A stretch of DNA of 64,000 nucleotides from Halobacterium sp. DL1. GTDB taxonomy: Archaea; Halobacteriota; Halobacteria; Halobacteriales; Halobacteriaceae. A model generated the notes under the pieces. That model made no database searches. It saw nothing but the letters and a program-made list of their open reading frames with translations, and was not told where the DNA came from. A program made the position numbers and the translations under genes. Positions within the stretch are counted from its first letter, which is position 1; every line of letters begins with the position of its first letter. Of this stretch, positions 8,309-17,053 are shown piece after piece. The stretch lies in assembly GCA_000230955.3 (NCBI GenBank), contig CP007060.1:1860001-1924000 (forward strand), in the 5' to 3' direction.

Positions 8309-9895
8309 TCAGTCGTCCGCGAGTTCTTTGTTGGCGGGTTCGCCACCCCCCATGAACCGCTCGTGGTACGGCTCGAAGGCGTCCTCGTCCTCGGTGATGT
8401 CCTCCCAGGCGGTGAGGCCGCGTTCCTCCGCGGTTCCGGGGATGGTGTTGTCGAGGATGAACGCGGCGATGCCGCCGACCGCGATCTCCGTGCCGAGGAT
8501 GATGCTGATGGTGGTCGCGACCTCGGGGATGCCGAGGACGGAGCCGAGCACCGGCACCTGCGAGAAGCCGGCTTCGAAGGACAGCCCCTCTGCACCCTGG
8601 ACGCTGGAGACGTACTGCGGGATGGAGAGGCCCGCGAAGAGGCCGAACCCGAGCACGAACACGTTACGGTTCTGGTTCAGGTCGACGTGCTGGAGCTGCG
8701 AGAGCCCGACGCCGACGATCTGTGCGAACATCGCCAGGAACAGGCCGCCGACGATGGCGTTCGGAATCGTCGTGACGAACGCGCCGAAGTAGCCGACGTA
8801 GCCGACGACGATCATCACGACGGCACCGATCTGGACGACGTAGCGGGACGCGACGCCGGTGATGCCGATGGCGCCGACGTTCTCCGTGTAGGACGTGGAG
8901 CCGTTGCCGGTCCCCATGATGCCCGCGAAGACGTTGCCGAGGCCCTCCATGCCGAGGCCGTGGTTGATGCGCTTCTTGTTCGGCGCACCCTCACCAGCCA
9001 TCCGCGCGACGGAGTGGTAGTCACCGAAGCTCTCGATGGCCGACGCGAGCATCCCCGCGACCATGCCTGCCGCGAACGACGGCGTGAACAGGGGTGCCCC
9101 CCACTGGAAGGGCACGATGGGGCGGAATAGGGGTGCCTCGCTGATGGCGGAGAAGCTCACAATCTCGACGATGCCCGCAACGGAGAGTACCGCTGCGAGG
9201 AGGTAGGCGAGCCCCAATCCGAGAAGAACCGGGAACAGCTTGAACGCCCGCGAGTAGTCGTCGAGGTACTGCGAGAACAGCACGATGAGCACGAGCGTCA
9301 GGCCCGCCAAGTACCAGTTCTGGGACGCAGTCGTGATCTGGGGGACGCCGATGAGCGCCAACCCAATTAGCGCGATGACCACGGAGATCGTCAGCGGCCC
9401 GATGTACTTCTTGAGTTTCCCGAAGACGCCGAAGTAGCCGATGAGTACCTCAATCGCACCGGCGATGATGATGGCGCCCTGCAGTTCGCGCATCATGACG
9501 GTAGAACTCGCGCCACCGTCGGCGCCGCCGAGCACGACGATGATGGCGATTGCCGGGCCGAGCATCGAGAACGTCCCCCCCTGAACGATCGGGTACTTGT
9601 TGCCGATCGTAGTCTGGGCGAGCGTCGCGATGCCGGAGACGACGAAGAACGTCCCGATGAGTTGCGCCGTTTGGGATGCGTCGAATCCGAGGAAGCCCGC
9701 GAGTACGAGCGGGATGGCGACCGTCGCGCCGATCATCGTCAACCAGTGCTGGGTTCCCAGCAGGATTGACAGACCGAGCGGAGGCTTGTCATCGATGCCG
9801 TACTCGACCATCGAGGCCTCGCTTCCACCGTCTGTTATCATCTCGGAGTCGTCCGAGCGCTGCGGTTCTCTTGTTTGGTCAGTGTCTGATGTCAT
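8309..9895 (-). CDS. NCS2 (xanthine/uracil) permease
   Basis: A 528-residue nucleobase transporter of the NCS2 (nucleobase:cation symporter 2, UraA/UapA) family. After a 45-residue acidic cytoplasmic N-terminus there are about 13-14 hydrophobic segments. Family hallmarks visible are the first helix with LGTQHWLTM, the central SFGDYHSVARMAG stretch and GTGNGSTSYTENVGAIGITGVASR. It should import a purine or pyrimidine with H+ or Na+; the exact substrate is not predictable. A GGAGG ribosome-binding site sits at 9903-9907 and a TATA box near 9980, giving a leadered transcript. It is divergent from the CocE gene. Confidence 0.9.
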   Translation of the reverse strand: MTSDTDQTREPQRSDDSEMITDGGSEASMVEYGIDDKPPLGLSILLGTQHWLTMIGATVAIPLVLAGFLGFDASQTAQLIGTFFVVSGIATLAQTTIGNKYPIVQGGTFSMLGPAIAIIVVLGGADGGASSTVMMRELQGAIIIAGAIEVLIGYFGVFGKLKKYIGPLTISVVIALIGLALIGVPQITTASQNWYLAGLTLVLIVLFSQYLDDYSRAFKLFPVLLGLGLAYLLAAVLSVAGIVEIVSFSAISEAPLFRPIVPFQWGAPLFTPSFAAGMVAGMLASAIESFGDYHSVARMAGEGAPNKKRINHGLGMEGLGNVFAGIMGTGNGSTSYTENVGAIGITGVASRYVVQIGAVVMIVVGYVGYFGAFVTTIPNAIVGGLFLAMFAQIVGVGLSQLQHVDLNQNRNVFVLGFGLFAGLSIPQYVSSVQGAEGLSFEAGFSQVPVLGSVLGIPEVATTISIILGTEIAVGGIAAFILDNTIPGTAEERGLTAWEDITEDEDAFEPYHERFMGGGEPANKELADD

Positions 9896-9902
9896 ACATT
9901 AT

Positions 9903-9907
9903 CCTCC
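9903..9907 (-). promoter_or_regulatory. Shine-Dalgarno of the NCS2 permease
   Basis: GGAGG on the minus strand, 7 nt before the ATG at 9895. This fixes the start and is unusual in a window where most promoters point to leaderless transcripts. Confidence 0.55.
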
Positions 9908-9976
9908 GTCCTGGTGTGGCTTGGATTCCGTGTGGAGTGCTGCCATACCGGGCACGTACCTTTCTCTACAAACATC

Positions 9977-10030
9977 CATTATAAAACTGCCGCCATTTCA
10001 GATAGAGGACGTGCCACTATCGGGCAGTTT
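9977..10030. promoter_or_regulatory. divergent promoter with 8-bp inverted repeat
   Basis: A TATA box for the permease (minus strand GTTTTATAATGG, 9977-9988) overlaps the left arm of a perfect inverted repeat, AAACTGCC at 9984-9991 and GGCAGTTT at 10023-10030, with 31 nt between the arms. The repeat lies between two divergent genes and is a candidate operator for both. Confidence 0.35.
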
Positions 10031-10070
10031 CGGGGGAAACGTATTTGCAGATGCTACCAGTCGTTGACGT

Positions 10071-11999
10071 ATGCCGAGCACCAGCGAACCAGCGTACAGT
10101 GTCCACGCCGACCTCGACGTGATGATCGAGGCACGTGACGGCACTGGACTGGCGACAGACATCTACCGACCGGCCGACCCGGACACCCGCGAACCCATCG
10201 AGGAACCCCGGCCCGTCATCCTCGACCGCACGCCGTACGACAAGACTGGCGGCCGGACTCGTCACGGGGAGTGGTACGCCTCGCGGGGGTACGTCATCGC
10301 CATCCAGGACGTGCGCGGCCGCTTCGACAGCGAGGGCGAGTTCTTCATCAACAAGAACGAGGCCGAGGACGGCGCCGACACCGTCGAGTGGCTCGCCGAC
10401 CAGGAGTTCTGCGACGGCAACGTCGTCACTCTCGGCACGTCCTACGGTGCGTGGGTGCAGAACGCGCTCGCCACGCAGGACCCCGACGGCCTCGCCGGGA
10501 TGTTCGTCAACATGGGCGCCGCCAACGGCCGGAAGAAGACGTTCCGCCACAACGGCGCCTTCGAGCAGCGGTGGCTGTCGTGGGCGCTGACGCTCGGCGC
10601 AGGGTTCTCCCACGAGTCCCTCGCCGACCCCGACGTCCAGCAGGTGTTCGCGGACGTGGACGTCCGCGAGGTGTTCGAGAACGGCCCCATCCAGCGGGGC
10701 GAATCGGCGCTCGCGGAGTTGCCCCAGTACGAGGACTGGGCGTTCGAGATCATGACCACGGCGTCGGCGAGCGACGACTACTGGCAGAACCCGAGCGTCA
10801 ACTTCGAGCGCTACTACGACCAGAGCGCGGACGTCCCGACGGTCTACTCCGGCGGGTGGTACGACTCCTACACTGGCGCGACCTGCGACAACTTCGTCGG
10901 CCTCGCCGACCGGAAGGACAGCGACCACTACCTCCTGATGGGGCCGTGGACCCACCTCGCGCGCCTCCCGGGCGGCCACGACCACAGCGAGAACCTCCTG
11001 TTCCCGCCGCTAACGTGGGAGCACCCGACCGCCGGCGACCTGGCGTTCGGGGAAGACGCGACGATGAACTACCGCGAGACCCGCAAGCAGTTCTTCGACC
11101 AGTACGTCCTGGGCGAGGATTCGTGGGACCTCCCCCGCGTCCAGTACTTCCTGATGGGCACGGGCGACGGCCACCAGACCGAGGAGGGCAACCTGTTCCA
11201 CGGCGGCGAGTGGCGCAGCGCCGAAGAGTGGCCGCCCGAGGGCACGGAGATGACGAAGTTCTACGCGCACGACGACGGCACGCTCTCCACCGAGAAGCCT
11301 GCCGCCAGCGAGTCGTACACGTCCTACCAGTACGACCCCGAGGACCCGGTGCCGACCATCGGCGGCAACACCTCCTCCTATCTCACCTACGAGCCACGCG
11401 AGGAGTCCGTCGAGGCGTACCCGCTGGGCGACAGGAACATAGTCGACTTCGCGGGCCGCGGCGGCTACGACCAGCGCACGGACGAGGACACCTTCGGCGC
11501 CAGCGAGCCGTACGGCCCCCTCAGCCAGCGCGACGACGTCGTCGTCTTCCGCACGCCGCCGCTCGAGGAGGCCGTCGAGATCGCGGGCCCCATCCGCGTC
11601 CGTGTCTTCGGCGAGACGGACGCGCCGGACACGGACTTCACCGCGAAGCTAATCGACGAACACCCCGAGTCCGATGACTACCCCGACGGCTACGACCTCA
11701 ACCTCTCGGACTCCATCTGCCGCGCGCGCTTCCGGGGCTACCGCGACGAACCCGACTTCGTCGAACCCGGCGACGTCTACGAGTTCTACATGGAGCCCTA
11801 CGACACCGCGAACCGGTTCAAAGCGGGCCACCGCATCCGCCTCGACATCTCCTCGTCGAACTGGCCGCGCTTCGACGTGAACCCGAACTCGGGCGGCCCG
11901 CTGTACACTGACGACGACTACCAGGTCGCGGAGAACACCGTCCACCACTCTGCGACGCACCCGACGCACGTCGAACTCCCCCTCCAGCCGACGAACTGA
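10071..11999 (+). CDS. CocE/NonD family hydrolase (X-Pro dipeptidyl-peptidase type)
   Basis: A 642-residue serine hydrolase of the CocE/NonD family. An alpha/beta-hydrolase N-terminal domain has the nucleophile elbow GTSYGAW with Ser124, and the C-terminal jelly-roll domain typical of X-Pro dipeptidyl-peptidases and cocaine esterase follows (about residues 400-640). Known members hydrolyse acyl esters, beta-lactam-like or amide bonds. No signal peptide is present, so it is cytoplasmic. It is divergent from the NCS2 permease, which suggests it acts on an imported compound, but the substrate is unknown. Confidence 0.85.
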   Translation: MPSTSEPAYSVHADLDVMIEARDGTGLATDIYRPADPDTREPIEEPRPVILDRTPYDKTGGRTRHGEWYASRGYVIAIQDVRGRFDSEGEFFINKNEAEDGADTVEWLADQEFCDGNVVTLGTSYGAWVQNALATQDPDGLAGMFVNMGAANGRKKTFRHNGAFEQRWLSWALTLGAGFSHESLADPDVQQVFADVDVREVFENGPIQRGESALAELPQYEDWAFEIMTTASASDDYWQNPSVNFERYYDQSADVPTVYSGGWYDSYTGATCDNFVGLADRKDSDHYLLMGPWTHLARLPGGHDHSENLLFPPLTWEHPTAGDLAFGEDATMNYRETRKQFFDQYVLGEDSWDLPRVQYFLMGTGDGHQTEEGNLFHGGEWRSAEEWPPEGTEMTKFYAHDDGTLSTEKPAASESYTSYQYDPEDPVPTIGGNTSSYLTYEPREESVEAYPLGDRNIVDFAGRGGYDQRTDEDTFGASEPYGPLSQRDDVVVFRTPPLEEAVEIAGPIRVRVFGETDAPDTDFTAKLIDEHPESDDYPDGYDLNLSDSICRARFRGYRDEPDFVEPGDVYEFYMEPYDTANRFKAGHRIRLDISSSNWPRFDVNPNSGGPLYTDDDYQVAENTVHHSATHPTHVELPLQPTN

Positions 12000-12029
12000 G
12001 GAGCGAAGGAAAAGCGGGCTGTACTTCTT

Positions 12030-13178
12030 TCAGAACGTCTCGGAGTCGTGCGTGCCGACGATGCCGGGACGTTCGAGACCGTAGTGGCCGACGACCTGCA
12101 CCACCATCGCGGCGATGATGCCGTTGAGCGCAGCGATACCGGGAATCAGCTGTGGCGCACCGACCCCGGGGATGACGGCACCCGCAGTGAGCGCGGCGAC
12201 GACGCAGCCGAGGACGTACGCGACAACCGGGACGACCCGCACGCTCGCGAAGTCGACGGACTCCATCCGCGGGATGTTCAGCCGCCAGCAGAGCAGCAAG
12301 TCGGCGATGAGGACGCCGCCGAGCGGCGGGACGTACTGGCCGAGCGTCGAGAGCCACGGGATCAACAGGTTCGCGACGCCGAACAGGGCGAGCGCGATAC
12401 CGATGGCCCCGCCCGCCAGCACGAACGGACGCTTCCGGTCGTAGTCGAAGGCCTCGCTACCCGCGACGCCGAACGCGTACGCGGCGTTGTCGTTCGTCGT
12501 CCAGATGTTGAGGATGAGCGCGATGAGACCGACCGCTGCGAGCCCCTGGACGGCGAGCACCTCGTAAAGGTCCCCGCCTGTGTCGGCGTAGACGGCGCCG
12601 CCCACCGCCCCGCTGACGAACAGGAAGCTGTTGCCGATGAGGAACGCGATGAGGCCGGCCCAGAACCCGGTGCGCCGCGAGGAGGCGAATCGGGCCCAGT
12701 TCGGCGCCTGCGTGCCACCCGAGATGAACGTCCCGACGACGATGGTGACGGCGGCACCGAACGTCATCGAACCGGCGCTCCCAGTCGTCTCCATCAGGCC
12801 GCCGAGGCCGCCGGCGTCCTGGAGCGCGATGCCGATGGACAGAACGCCGACGACGACGAGGACGGGGACGGCTACTAGCGAGAGTTTCTCCATGCCCTCG
12901 TAGCCGAAGTACGCTGTCGCGAGGTGGAACAGCCCCCAGAGGAGGATGAGCGCGGACACCCACGTGGGCGTGTTGACGCCGAAGAACTTCGCGGTCGGGA
13001 TAGCGACGAGCGGGATGGTGACGCCGAACCAGCCGACCTGCGTCCCGCCGAGCAGGAGGTCGGCCCACTTCGCGCCGAGGCGGCCGAACGTGTACCGGGA
13101 GAGCAGTACGGTGGTGAGCCCGGTCTGTGCCCCGATGGCGCAGAGGGTAGCGACGTAGATGCCGAGTATGGCGCTGCC
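12030..13178 (-). pseudogene. codB: cytosine permease remnant (codB), N-terminus deleted
   Basis: Reads as a 382-residue NCS1-family permease that aligns with E. coli CodB from about its residue 60: ILGIYVATLCAIGAQTGLTT, LLGGTQVGWFGV, then GTFISGGTQAPNWARF and LNIWTTNDNAAYAFG. The first helix and a half, with the N-terminus and promoter, are absent. Upstream of 13178 the reading frame simply passes through the opposite strand of the codA remnant, so the 624-residue ORF seen there is not a natural protein. No start codon lies near the break. Conserved C-terminal residues are otherwise intact, so the loss looks recent. Confidence 0.8.
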
Positions 13179-14123
13179 CACGGCGTCACGCGCGTTCGAA
13201 CGCACGCCGACACCACAGAGGAGTCGCTCACGGCCGTCGAAGCACTGCTCGACCTCCGCGACGAAGTCGACGACCTGGTCGACCTGCAGGTCGTCGCGTT
13301 CCCCCAGGACGGCGTCTACACGGACGACCACCACGAGGACTTGCTCCGGGAGGCCGTGGAGATGGGGGTCGACGTCGTCGGCGGCATCCCCCACAACGAG
13401 CACACGCGCGAGGACGGCGTGAAAGACGTGAAGATAGCCTTCGACCTCGCAGAGCGCTACGACCGCCGAATCGACCTCCACATCGACGAGACGGACGACC
13501 CTGGGTCGCGGTTCACCGAGGTGCTGGCGAGCGAGGCCATCAAGCGAGACATGGGCGACCGCACCACCGCCAGTCACACGACGGCGATGCACTCCTACCC
13601 GAACTCGTACGCGAGCAAAGTCACAGCGCTGCTCGCGGAGTCCGGCGCCACCGTCGTCACCAACCCGCCGGACAACAGCGTGCTCCAGGGGCGGTACGAC
13701 GACTACCCGCGACGGCGCGGCCACACCCGCATCGACGAACTGCGCGAGGCGGGCGTGTCCGTCGGCGTCGGCCACGACTCCGTGATGGACCCCTGGTACC
13801 ACTACGGCGTCGGGGACCCGCTCGACGCCGCGTTCGTCCTCCTCCACTACGCCCACATGAGCGGCCGCGGCGACGTCGAACCCATCTGGGACATGCTCAC
13901 GCACGCGAACGCCGAGGTGTTCGGTGTCGACGCCTACGGCCTCGCCGAGGGCAACGAGGGGTCACTCGTCGTCTACGACAGCCCCGACGGCTTCAACGCC
14001 CTCCGCACACAGGCACCCCGCCGCCTCGTGCTCAGGGACGGCCGCCCCATCGCCCGCACGGAACCCGCGACCACGACAGTCAGCCGCGAGTCCAGCGACG
14101 TCGACGTCGACTTCCACCGCTGA
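13179..14123 (+). pseudogene. codA: cytosine deaminase remnant (codA), N-terminus deleted
   Basis: About 314 residues matching the C-terminal three quarters of CodA, beginning abruptly at HGVTRVRTHADTTEESL (near E. coli CodA residue 115). It retains DLHIDETDD, ASHTTAMHSY and GHDSVMDPW, which hold some of the metal and catalytic residues, but has lost the N-terminal HxH metal ligands and the start. The upstream frame is the antisense of the codB remnant. The gene cannot make an active deaminase. An intact family member lies convergently at 14139-15374. Confidence 0.8.
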
Positions 14124-14138
14124 CCAGCGGCCACCCGA

Positions 14139-15374
14139 CTACGCCACCACCGCCGACCGAATCTCGTTTTCCGCGACCACGCTGCCCTCGTGGAGCACGT
14201 AGCGCGGCGCCACGCCCTCCCGGAGCGCGTCCGTCGGGGTCTCGACACTCGGCGGGAAGACGTTGACTGTCGCCGGTGCGCCCGCTTCGAGGCCGTGGTC
14301 GATGCCCATCACGTCCGCGGCGTTTCTGCCGACCATGTTCCACGCAGCCTGGCGCTCGGCGGGCGTCTGAAGGTGGGCGGCGTGCGCGGTGAGCAGTGCC
14401 GTCTCCAGCATGCTCGCGCGGCCGTACGGGTAGAAGCCGTCGCGGATGCAGTCCTGGCCCGTTGCGACCGTGAGGCCGGCCGCGCGGAGTTCGTCGACCC
14501 GCGTGATGCCGCGGCGCTTCGGGTGGCTGTCGTGGCGGCCCTGAAGCAGCAGGTTGGTCGGCGGGTTCGTCACCATCTTGACGCCGGCCTCAGCGAGCAG
14601 GTCGACGACCCGAGCGGCATGTGCGTCGTCGTAGGCGGCCAGTGCGCACGTGTGGCCGGCGGTCACGTCCTCGACGCCACGGTCGATAGCCTCCGCGGCG
14701 AGGTACTCCAGGGAGCGCGCGGTCGGGTCGTCGGTCTCGTCGACGTGCATGTCCACTGGGACGCCGTATTCGGTGGCCAGGTCTAGGCAGGCGTCGACGT
14801 GCTCTTGGGTGTCGGCGTCGCTGCGTTCGTTGGCCGGCATCCCGCCGATGGCGTCCGCGCCCTCCGCCAGTGCGTCCACGAGCAGCTCCGCCGTGCCGGG
14901 GTCCCGAACGACGCCCTCCTGGGGGAACGCGACCACCTGCACGTCGGCGACGTCGCTCCACGCCTCGCGGGCCTCGACGACGCCGCGGAGCGGTGTGAGA
15001 CCGCCGATGGTGTCGACGTCGACGTGCGTGCGGAGTCGGGTGCAGCCGTTCCGGACGTGGGCCTCGATGGCTCGTCCGGCGCGCTCTCGGACGTCCTCGA
15101 CCGTGTACTCCCGTTTCCTGTCGTGGATGTTCGCGATGGCCTCGCCGAGCGTCCCGCTCTCGTTGTCGGGGAGTTCGTCGGCGATGTACGCCTTGTCGAG
15201 GTGCACGTGGCAGTCGACGAACCCGGGCGCGAGGAGGCCGCCGTCGGCGTCGAGTTCGCGTGCTGCGTCGGCACTCGTGCTGTCGAGGGAGGCGATAGCG
15301 TCTCCGTCGATTGCGACGTCCGCGGTTCGGCCGTCGGGTAGGCGAGCGTTCCTGACGAGGAGGTCGTGTGCCAT
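14139..15374 (-). CDS. cytosine deaminase-family amidohydrolase
   Basis: A 411-residue amidohydrolase of the CodA/N-acyl-D-amino acid type with a complete mononuclear metal site: HVHLDKA (His56, His58), DMHVDETDD, AGHTCAL and TGQDCIRD. It shares the CodA-like phrases RLRTHVDVD and VQVVAFPQEG. It probably hydrolyses an exocyclic or cyclic amidine of a nucleobase-like ring; cytosine, isocytosine or a related heterocycle are all possible. It starts at ATG 15374, with an upstream TATA-like TTAAGG. It ends 16 nt from the convergent codA remnant and may partly replace its function. Confidence 0.8.
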   Translation of the reverse strand: MAHDLLVRNARLPDGRTADVAIDGDAIASLDSTSADAARELDADGGLLAPGFVDCHVHLDKAYIADELPDNESGTLGEAIANIHDRKREYTVEDVRERAGRAIEAHVRNGCTRLRTHVDVDTIGGLTPLRGVVEAREAWSDVADVQVVAFPQEGVVRDPGTAELLVDALAEGADAIGGMPANERSDADTQEHVDACLDLATEYGVPVDMHVDETDDPTARSLEYLAAEAIDRGVEDVTAGHTCALAAYDDAHAARVVDLLAEAGVKMVTNPPTNLLLQGRHDSHPKRRGITRVDELRAAGLTVATGQDCIRDGFYPYGRASMLETALLTAHAAHLQTPAERQAAWNMVGRNAADVMGIDHGLEAGAPATVNVFPPSVETPTDALREGVAPRYVLHEGSVVAENEIRSAVVA

Positions 15375-15559
15375 GGTTGCCCATGGCCCACTGGTTCCTT
15401 AACTGCTCGCCGACCGGGACTCCGTGGGACGGGCTAGCAAAACGCTTAATAGCTGGCTAGAGCGTATTTCACAATCGTCCGACCGGATTACCGGATATCC
15501 ACGTGAGATACATGTGCAGGTATCGTTCACCCCCTGACGAGAGAGGCGCCCCGCACGCC

Positions 15560-15565
15560 GGAGGT
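15560..15565 (+). promoter_or_regulatory. Shine-Dalgarno of the molybdenum-hydroxylase FAD subunit
   Basis: GGAGGT, 8 nt before the ATG at 15574. It supports that start and a leadered transcript. A TATA-like GCTTAATAG lies at about 15444-15452, roughly 100 nt before the predicted ATG region. Confidence 0.5.
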
Positions 15566-15573
15566 CGGCCGCC

Positions 15574-16470
15574 ATGAAGCCGGCCACCTTCGAGTACCAC
15601 CGACCGTCGTCCGTCTCCGAGGCCACGGAGCTGCTGGCGGACCTCGGCCACGACGCCGAACTGCTCGCCGGCAACCAGAGCCTCGGCATCATCATGGCCA
15701 ACCGGCTGGCCACGCCCGACCACCTCGTCGACATCAACCGCGTCGACGAACTGTCCGGCGTCTCCATCGACGACGACGAGGTCGAGGTGGGCGCGATGAC
15801 GACCCACCGCGACCTGGAGTTCGCCGACGACCTCCGCGACGTCGTGCCGATGCTCCCCCAGTCCGCCGAACAGATCGCCGGTCCGAGCGTCCGCAACCGG
15901 GGGACACTTGGCGGGAGCGTCGCGGAGGCCGACCCCGCCGGCAACTACCCCGCGGCGCTGGTCGCCCTCGACGCCGACCTCCACATCGTCTCCGAGGACG
16001 ACGGCGAGCGCACCGTGCCCGCCCGCGACTTCTTCATCGCGTACATGTTCACCGACCTCGGTCCGGAGGAACTCGTCACGGGCGTCTCCGTATCCCGGGA
16101 GCCGTTCCCGGTCGAACGGACGGGGATGGCCTTCGAGAGTCTGAAGCGCGCCGCCCAGACGTTCCCGACCGTGAGCGCCGCGACCGCAGTACGCGTGGAC
16201 GACCCGGACGCTGCGGACCCCGAGATCGAGGAGGCGCGTGTCGCGCTGGCGAACGTCGCGGACGTCCCGCTCCACGTCCCCGACGCCGAGGCGGCCGTCG
16301 AGGGAACCACCCTCGACGAGGACGCACTCGACGAGGCCGAGGCGGCCGCGAACGACGCCGCCGACCCCTCCCCCGAGATGCACGCCGACGAGGAGTGGAA
16401 GGTCGAACTGGCCGGCGAATACACCCGTCGTTCCCTGCAGGCAGCACACAAACGAGCTACCAATGATTGA
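15574..16470 (+). CDS. molybdenum hydroxylase FAD-binding subunit (CoxM/XdhB type)
   Basis: A 298-residue FAD-binding subunit of a xanthine-oxidase-family enzyme. The N-terminal PCMH FAD domain shows LLAGNQSLGIIMANRLATP and the second FAD loop IAGPSVRNRGTLGGSVAEADPAG (split over residues about 107-130). The C-terminal CO-dehydrogenase-flavoprotein domain follows. It passes electrons between the 2Fe-2S subunit and an acceptor. The stop overlaps the next gene by 8 nt. The partner 2Fe-2S and Mo subunits are encoded on the opposite strand from 17054 to 20092, so the enzyme is assembled from two convergent operons. Confidence 0.9.
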   Translation: MKPATFEYHRPSSVSEATELLADLGHDAELLAGNQSLGIIMANRLATPDHLVDINRVDELSGVSIDDDEVEVGAMTTHRDLEFADDLRDVVPMLPQSAEQIAGPSVRNRGTLGGSVAEADPAGNYPAALVALDADLHIVSEDDGERTVPARDFFIAYMFTDLGPEELVTGVSVSREPFPVERTGMAFESLKRAAQTFPTVSAATAVRVDDPDAADPEIEEARVALANVADVPLHVPDAEAAVEGTTLDEDALDEAEAAANDAADPSPEMHADEEWKVELAGEYTRRSLQAAHKRATND

Positions 16471-16966
16471 GTTCTCAGGCGAATTCGAGTCGGATCACGA
16501 ACCGGAAGAGCTGTGGAAGTACTTCACCGACCCCGACATCCTGGCGCAGTGCGCGCCGGGCTGTGACCACATCGAGCAGCACTCGGAGTCGGAGCTGTCG
16601 GCCACCGTCGCCGTCGGCGTCGGCAGCGTCAAGCCGACGTTCGACGTCGACATGACCGTCGTGGAGGCCGACGCGCCGAACCGTCTCGTGATGCACGCGG
16701 GCGGCGACGCGTCCCGGAACTCCTTCGAGACCGTCGCGGAGATGGACCTCCTGGAGAACGAGGCGGGCGGCACCACGGCGACCTGGCACGCCGAGACGAA
16801 CGTCTCGGGGCTCATCGCGAGCCTCGGCCAGCGCGCGCTCGGCAGCGTCGCCGAGCGCCTCGTCAACAACTTCTTCGACGACCTCGAGGAACTCGCAGAC
16901 GAGGGCGTCCCCGCGGAGTCGAAGATCAGCGCGAAGCCGGACGCGACGGCCAGCCTGGACGAGTAA
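16463..16966 (+). CDS. CoxG family protein (SRPBCC fold)
   Basis: A 167-residue protein of the CoxG/SRPBCC superfamily, beginning MIEFSGEFESDHEPEELW with the typical CAPGC segment (ILAQCAPGCDHI). In carboxydotrophic bacteria CoxG helps anchor or recruit the molybdenum hydroxylase to the membrane. Here it is translationally coupled to the FAD subunit (8-nt overlap), so it most likely serves the same enzyme. Lengths of 150-230 residues are usual for the family. Confidence 0.85.
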   Translation: MIEFSGEFESDHEPEELWKYFTDPDILAQCAPGCDHIEQHSESELSATVAVGVGSVKPTFDVDMTVVEADAPNRLVMHAGGDASRNSFETVAEMDLLENEAGGTTATWHAETNVSGLIASLGQRALGSVAERLVNNFFDDLEELADEGVPAESKISAKPDATASLDE

Positions 16967-17053
16967 CGCGGCCCCCCAGTCCGTTTTCCGTTCTCCTGTT
17001 TCGACAGCGACTGCTGTCCGAAGTTTCGGTCGAACGCAGAACGGAGGGTAGGG

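Noticed and set aside
12030-13904. A 624-residue permease-like protein
   Set aside because: Only the part before 13178 matches CodB; the rest is the antisense of the codA remnant. The frame has no natural start.
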